DNA from: an uncultured Synechococcus sp.
Lineage (GTDB): Bacteria; Cyanobacteriota; Cyanobacteriia; PCC-6307; Cyanobiaceae
Assembly (NCBI GenBank): GCA_913040905.1
Contig: CAJWIC010000067.1
Coordinates: forward strand, 1 to 7,120
Length of the DNA: 7,120 bases
Reading direction: 5' to 3'
In this document: positions 6,037 to 7,120 of the stretch, in pieces
Numbering within the stretch: position 1 is the first letter of the stretch
Layout of the letters: each line of letters opens with the position of its first letter
Translations under genes and position numbers: made by a program
Notes under the pieces: model-generated
Databases searched by the model: none
What the model saw: the letters and a program-made list of their open reading frames with translations, nothing else
Told to the model about the DNA's origin: nothing

Positions 6037-6437
6037 CGAGACGGCAGCGCCTGGGAGCGGAGTTCACCTTCGGCCAGCAAGGGGAACAACGGTGCTGCAC
6101 CTGGATCCCGGTTCAAGGCCTGATTGACCCGAGCCTCGAAGACCTCCTGCACCCGCTGCACCTCCTCGGAGGGGATCGCCTTCCACTGCTCTCGGCTGCT
6201 CCAACGGATCAGCAGCAGGCCCTCCTCTCGCTCTGGATCCCAGAACAACTCACGCCCCTCAAATCCCGGCTGCTGCTCCAACCAGGGCTGCCAACTGCTG
6301 GCCTCGGCCTGCAGCCAGAGTTCACGATGGGATGCCGGCACCGCCAGTCGCAACTGTTCAATCACCCCCTGCTCCGCCATGACCGGTGCTGCAACGCTGA
6401 GCAGCATGGCCAGAAGCAGTGCGATGGCGCGACTCAC
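6033..6437 (-). CDS. TIGR03792-like secreted cyanobacterial protein
   Basis: This 134-residue protein starts with GTG at 6437 in a GTGA overlap with the ispF stop, and ends in an ATGA overlap with larB, so all three are likely made from one message by coupled translation. The N-terminus is a signal peptide: SR, a hydrophobic stretch at about 4-19, and a likely cut after VMA (residue 21). The mature part has [13 protein letters not shown] strands ([19 protein letters not shown], about 70-88), [11 protein letters not shown], and a helix rich in charged residues ([16 protein letters not shown]). This fits the cyanobacterial TIGR03792 family, a small ferredoxin-like alpha/beta fold of the kind seen in antibiotic-biosynthesis monooxygenase-like proteins. 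The family has no assigned function, and catalytic residues cannot be named. It is probably periplasmic or lumenal. Confidence 0.78.
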   Translation of the reverse strand: MSRAIALLLAMLLSVAAPVMAEQGVIEQLRLAVPASHRELWLQAEASSWQPWLEQQPGFEGRELFWDPEREEGLLLIRWSSREQWKAIPSEEVQRVQEVFEARVNQALNRDPGAAPLFPLLAEGELRSQALPSR

Positions 6438-6919
6438 GGCTGGCCCAGCAGCACAACGGCCTGACAGCTGATGCCCTCCTCCCGGCCCTCCGGTCCCAGC
6501 CGTTCGTTGGTGGTGGCCTTCACGCCGACGTTGTCAGCGGCGAGACCGATACGGGATGCGATGTTGCCGCGCATCGCCTCGATGTGGGGCTTCAGCTTGG
6601 GCCGCTCGGCGATCACCACCGCATCGACGTTCACCACCTGCCAGCCCCGTTGGCTTACCAACGCCACCACCTGTTCCAGCAGCTGAAGGCTGTCAGCCCC
6701 TTTCCATTGCGGATCCGTCGGCGGGAAGTACTTGCCGATGTCCCCAAGCGACAACGCACCAAGCAGGGCATCCATCACCGCATGCACGAGCACATCGGCG
6801 TCGCTGTGGCCATCAAGACCCAGGCCATCGGGATGGTCCAGGGTCACCCCACCAAGGATCAGCGGTCTGCCCCGCACCAACCGGTGGATGTCGTAGCCGT
6901 TACCGATCCGCATCTGCAT
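6434..6919 (-). CDS. ispF: 2-C-methyl-D-erythritol 2,4-cyclodiphosphate synthase (internal start)
   Basis: IspF cyclises CDP-methylerythritol 2-phosphate in the MEP isoprenoid pathway, which supplies carotenoids, phytol and quinones. From ATG 6919 the product has 161 residues (159 from ATG 6913), the usual IspF size. Metal ligands D10 and H12 lie in GYDIHR, and H46 in [17 protein letters not shown], which also holds the catalytic H38-S39 turn. [15 protein letters not shown] and [16 protein letters not shown] are further family blocks. GGAG five bases before ATG 6919 decides this start. The frame is open upstream into trmD with no stop, so the IspF domain is also expected as the C-terminal part of a TrmD fusion. 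The downstream TIGR03792-like gene overlaps the ispF stop by four bases (GTGA). Confidence 0.92.
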   Translation of the reverse strand: MQMRIGNGYDIHRLVRGRPLILGGVTLDHPDGLGLDGHSDADVLVHAVMDALLGALSLGDIGKYFPPTDPQWKGADSLQLLEQVVALVSQRGWQVVNVDAVVIAERPKLKPHIEAMRGNIASRIGLAADNVGVKATTNERLGPEGREEGISCQAVVLLGQP

Positions 6920-7120
6920 GGCCGCTCCTGCGTCATCGCTCGCCATTCTCCAGCGGGCGTAGAGATCCGGTCGACGCTGCCGCGTGCGTTGTTCCCGCTG
7001 CTGCTGCCGCCAGGCCTCGATAGCGGCATGGTTTCCACCCCGCAATACCTCCGGCACCACCATGCCCTGAAACTCCGCCGGTCGGGTGTAGTGGGGATGC
7101 TCCAGCAACAGCGCGCTGTG
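6434..7120 (-). CDS. trmD: TrmD C-terminus continuing in frame into IspF (5' end beyond window)
   Basis: TrmD methylates G37 of tRNAs (m1G37) using S-adenosylmethionine and prevents frameshifting. Only its C-terminal end is here, open to the right edge: [20 protein letters not shown], then [17 protein letters not shown] and [13 protein letters not shown], which match the conserved TrmD tail (PHYTRP, VP-VL-SGNHA-I--WR, RRPDL). TrmD normally stops soon after this point. Here the same frame continues through about a dozen residues ([12 protein letters not shown]) into [11 protein letters not shown], the start of IspF, with no stop codon. I re-read the codons across 6900-7120 by hand and both domains share one frame. 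The product should therefore be a TrmD-IspF fusion unless a base error is present. TrmD works as a knotted dimer and IspF as a trimer, so separate IspF from the internal start may matter. The first part of TrmD, including its SAM-binding knot, is not visible. Confidence 0.8.
   Translation of the reverse strand, partial: HSALLLEHPHYTRPAEFQGMVVPEVLRGGNHAAIEAWRQQQREQRTRQRRPDLYARWRMASDDAGAAMQMRIGNGYDIHRLVRGRPLILGGVTLDHPDGLGLDGHSDADVLVHAVMDALLGALSLGDIGKYFPPTDPQWKGADSLQLLEQVVALVSQRGWQVVNVDAVVIAERPKLKPHIEAMRGNIASRIGLAADNVGVKATTNERLGPEGREEGISCQAVVLLGQP
6925..6928 (-). promoter_or_regulatory. Internal Shine-Dalgarno for ispF
   Basis: Minus-strand GGAG sits five bases before ATG 6919, good spacing for ribosome binding, and eleven bases before ATG 6913. 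It lies in the linker between the TrmD-like and IspF-like parts, and is the reason to expect free IspF as well as the fusion. An earlier ATG at 6946 also has GGAGA before it, but only about one base away, too close to serve. Confidence 0.6.

Overview
The window looks like chromosome of a marine or brackish picocyanobacterium (Synechococcus/Cyanobium type). The grounds are a Tic21/DUF3611 membrane protein, a cyanobacterial-style two-domain ThiE, a DUF1517 protein and a TIGR03792-type protein, packed into GC-rich, gene-dense DNA. This is recognition by reading; no database search was run.

Layout. (1) Positions 1-1098 (minus) hold most of a tyrosine-recombinase integrase whose C-terminus runs off the left edge. 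Its base composition is visibly less GC-rich than the rest, so this is probably the edge of a mobile island or prophage. (2) Positions 1099-1197 are non-coding and carry a 26-bp dyad plus four CTAG tetramers in 53 bases, a candidate operator or recombination site. (3) From 1198 rightward the DNA reads as core chromosome: a Tic21/DUF3611 membrane protein (minus), divergent from ribF (plus). Next come a 39-codon membrane peptide (minus) overlapping the ribF 3' end, then thiE, thiS and a secreted or anchored DUF1517 protein (all plus), and a short unidentified ORF. (4) Positions 5386-7120 form a tightly overlapped minus-strand cluster, read right to left: trmD 3' end, ispF, a TIGR03792-like secreted protein, larB. 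Each junction after ispF is a 4-base overlap (GTGA, then ATGA).

Functionally the core part is cofactor and precursor metabolism: FMN/FAD (ribF), thiamin (thiE, thiS), the MEP isoprenoid pathway (ispF), and the first step of the nickel-pincer cofactor (larB), alongside tRNA m1G37 methylation (trmD).

The most unusual feature is that the trmD frame runs into ispF with no stop codon. TrmD therefore appears to be made as a TrmD-IspF fusion, while a well-placed GGAG and internal ATG could also yield free IspF. The second is the 26-bp dyad beside the integrase. I found no RNA genes, CRISPR array or insertion sequence, and no wholly new multi-gene system.
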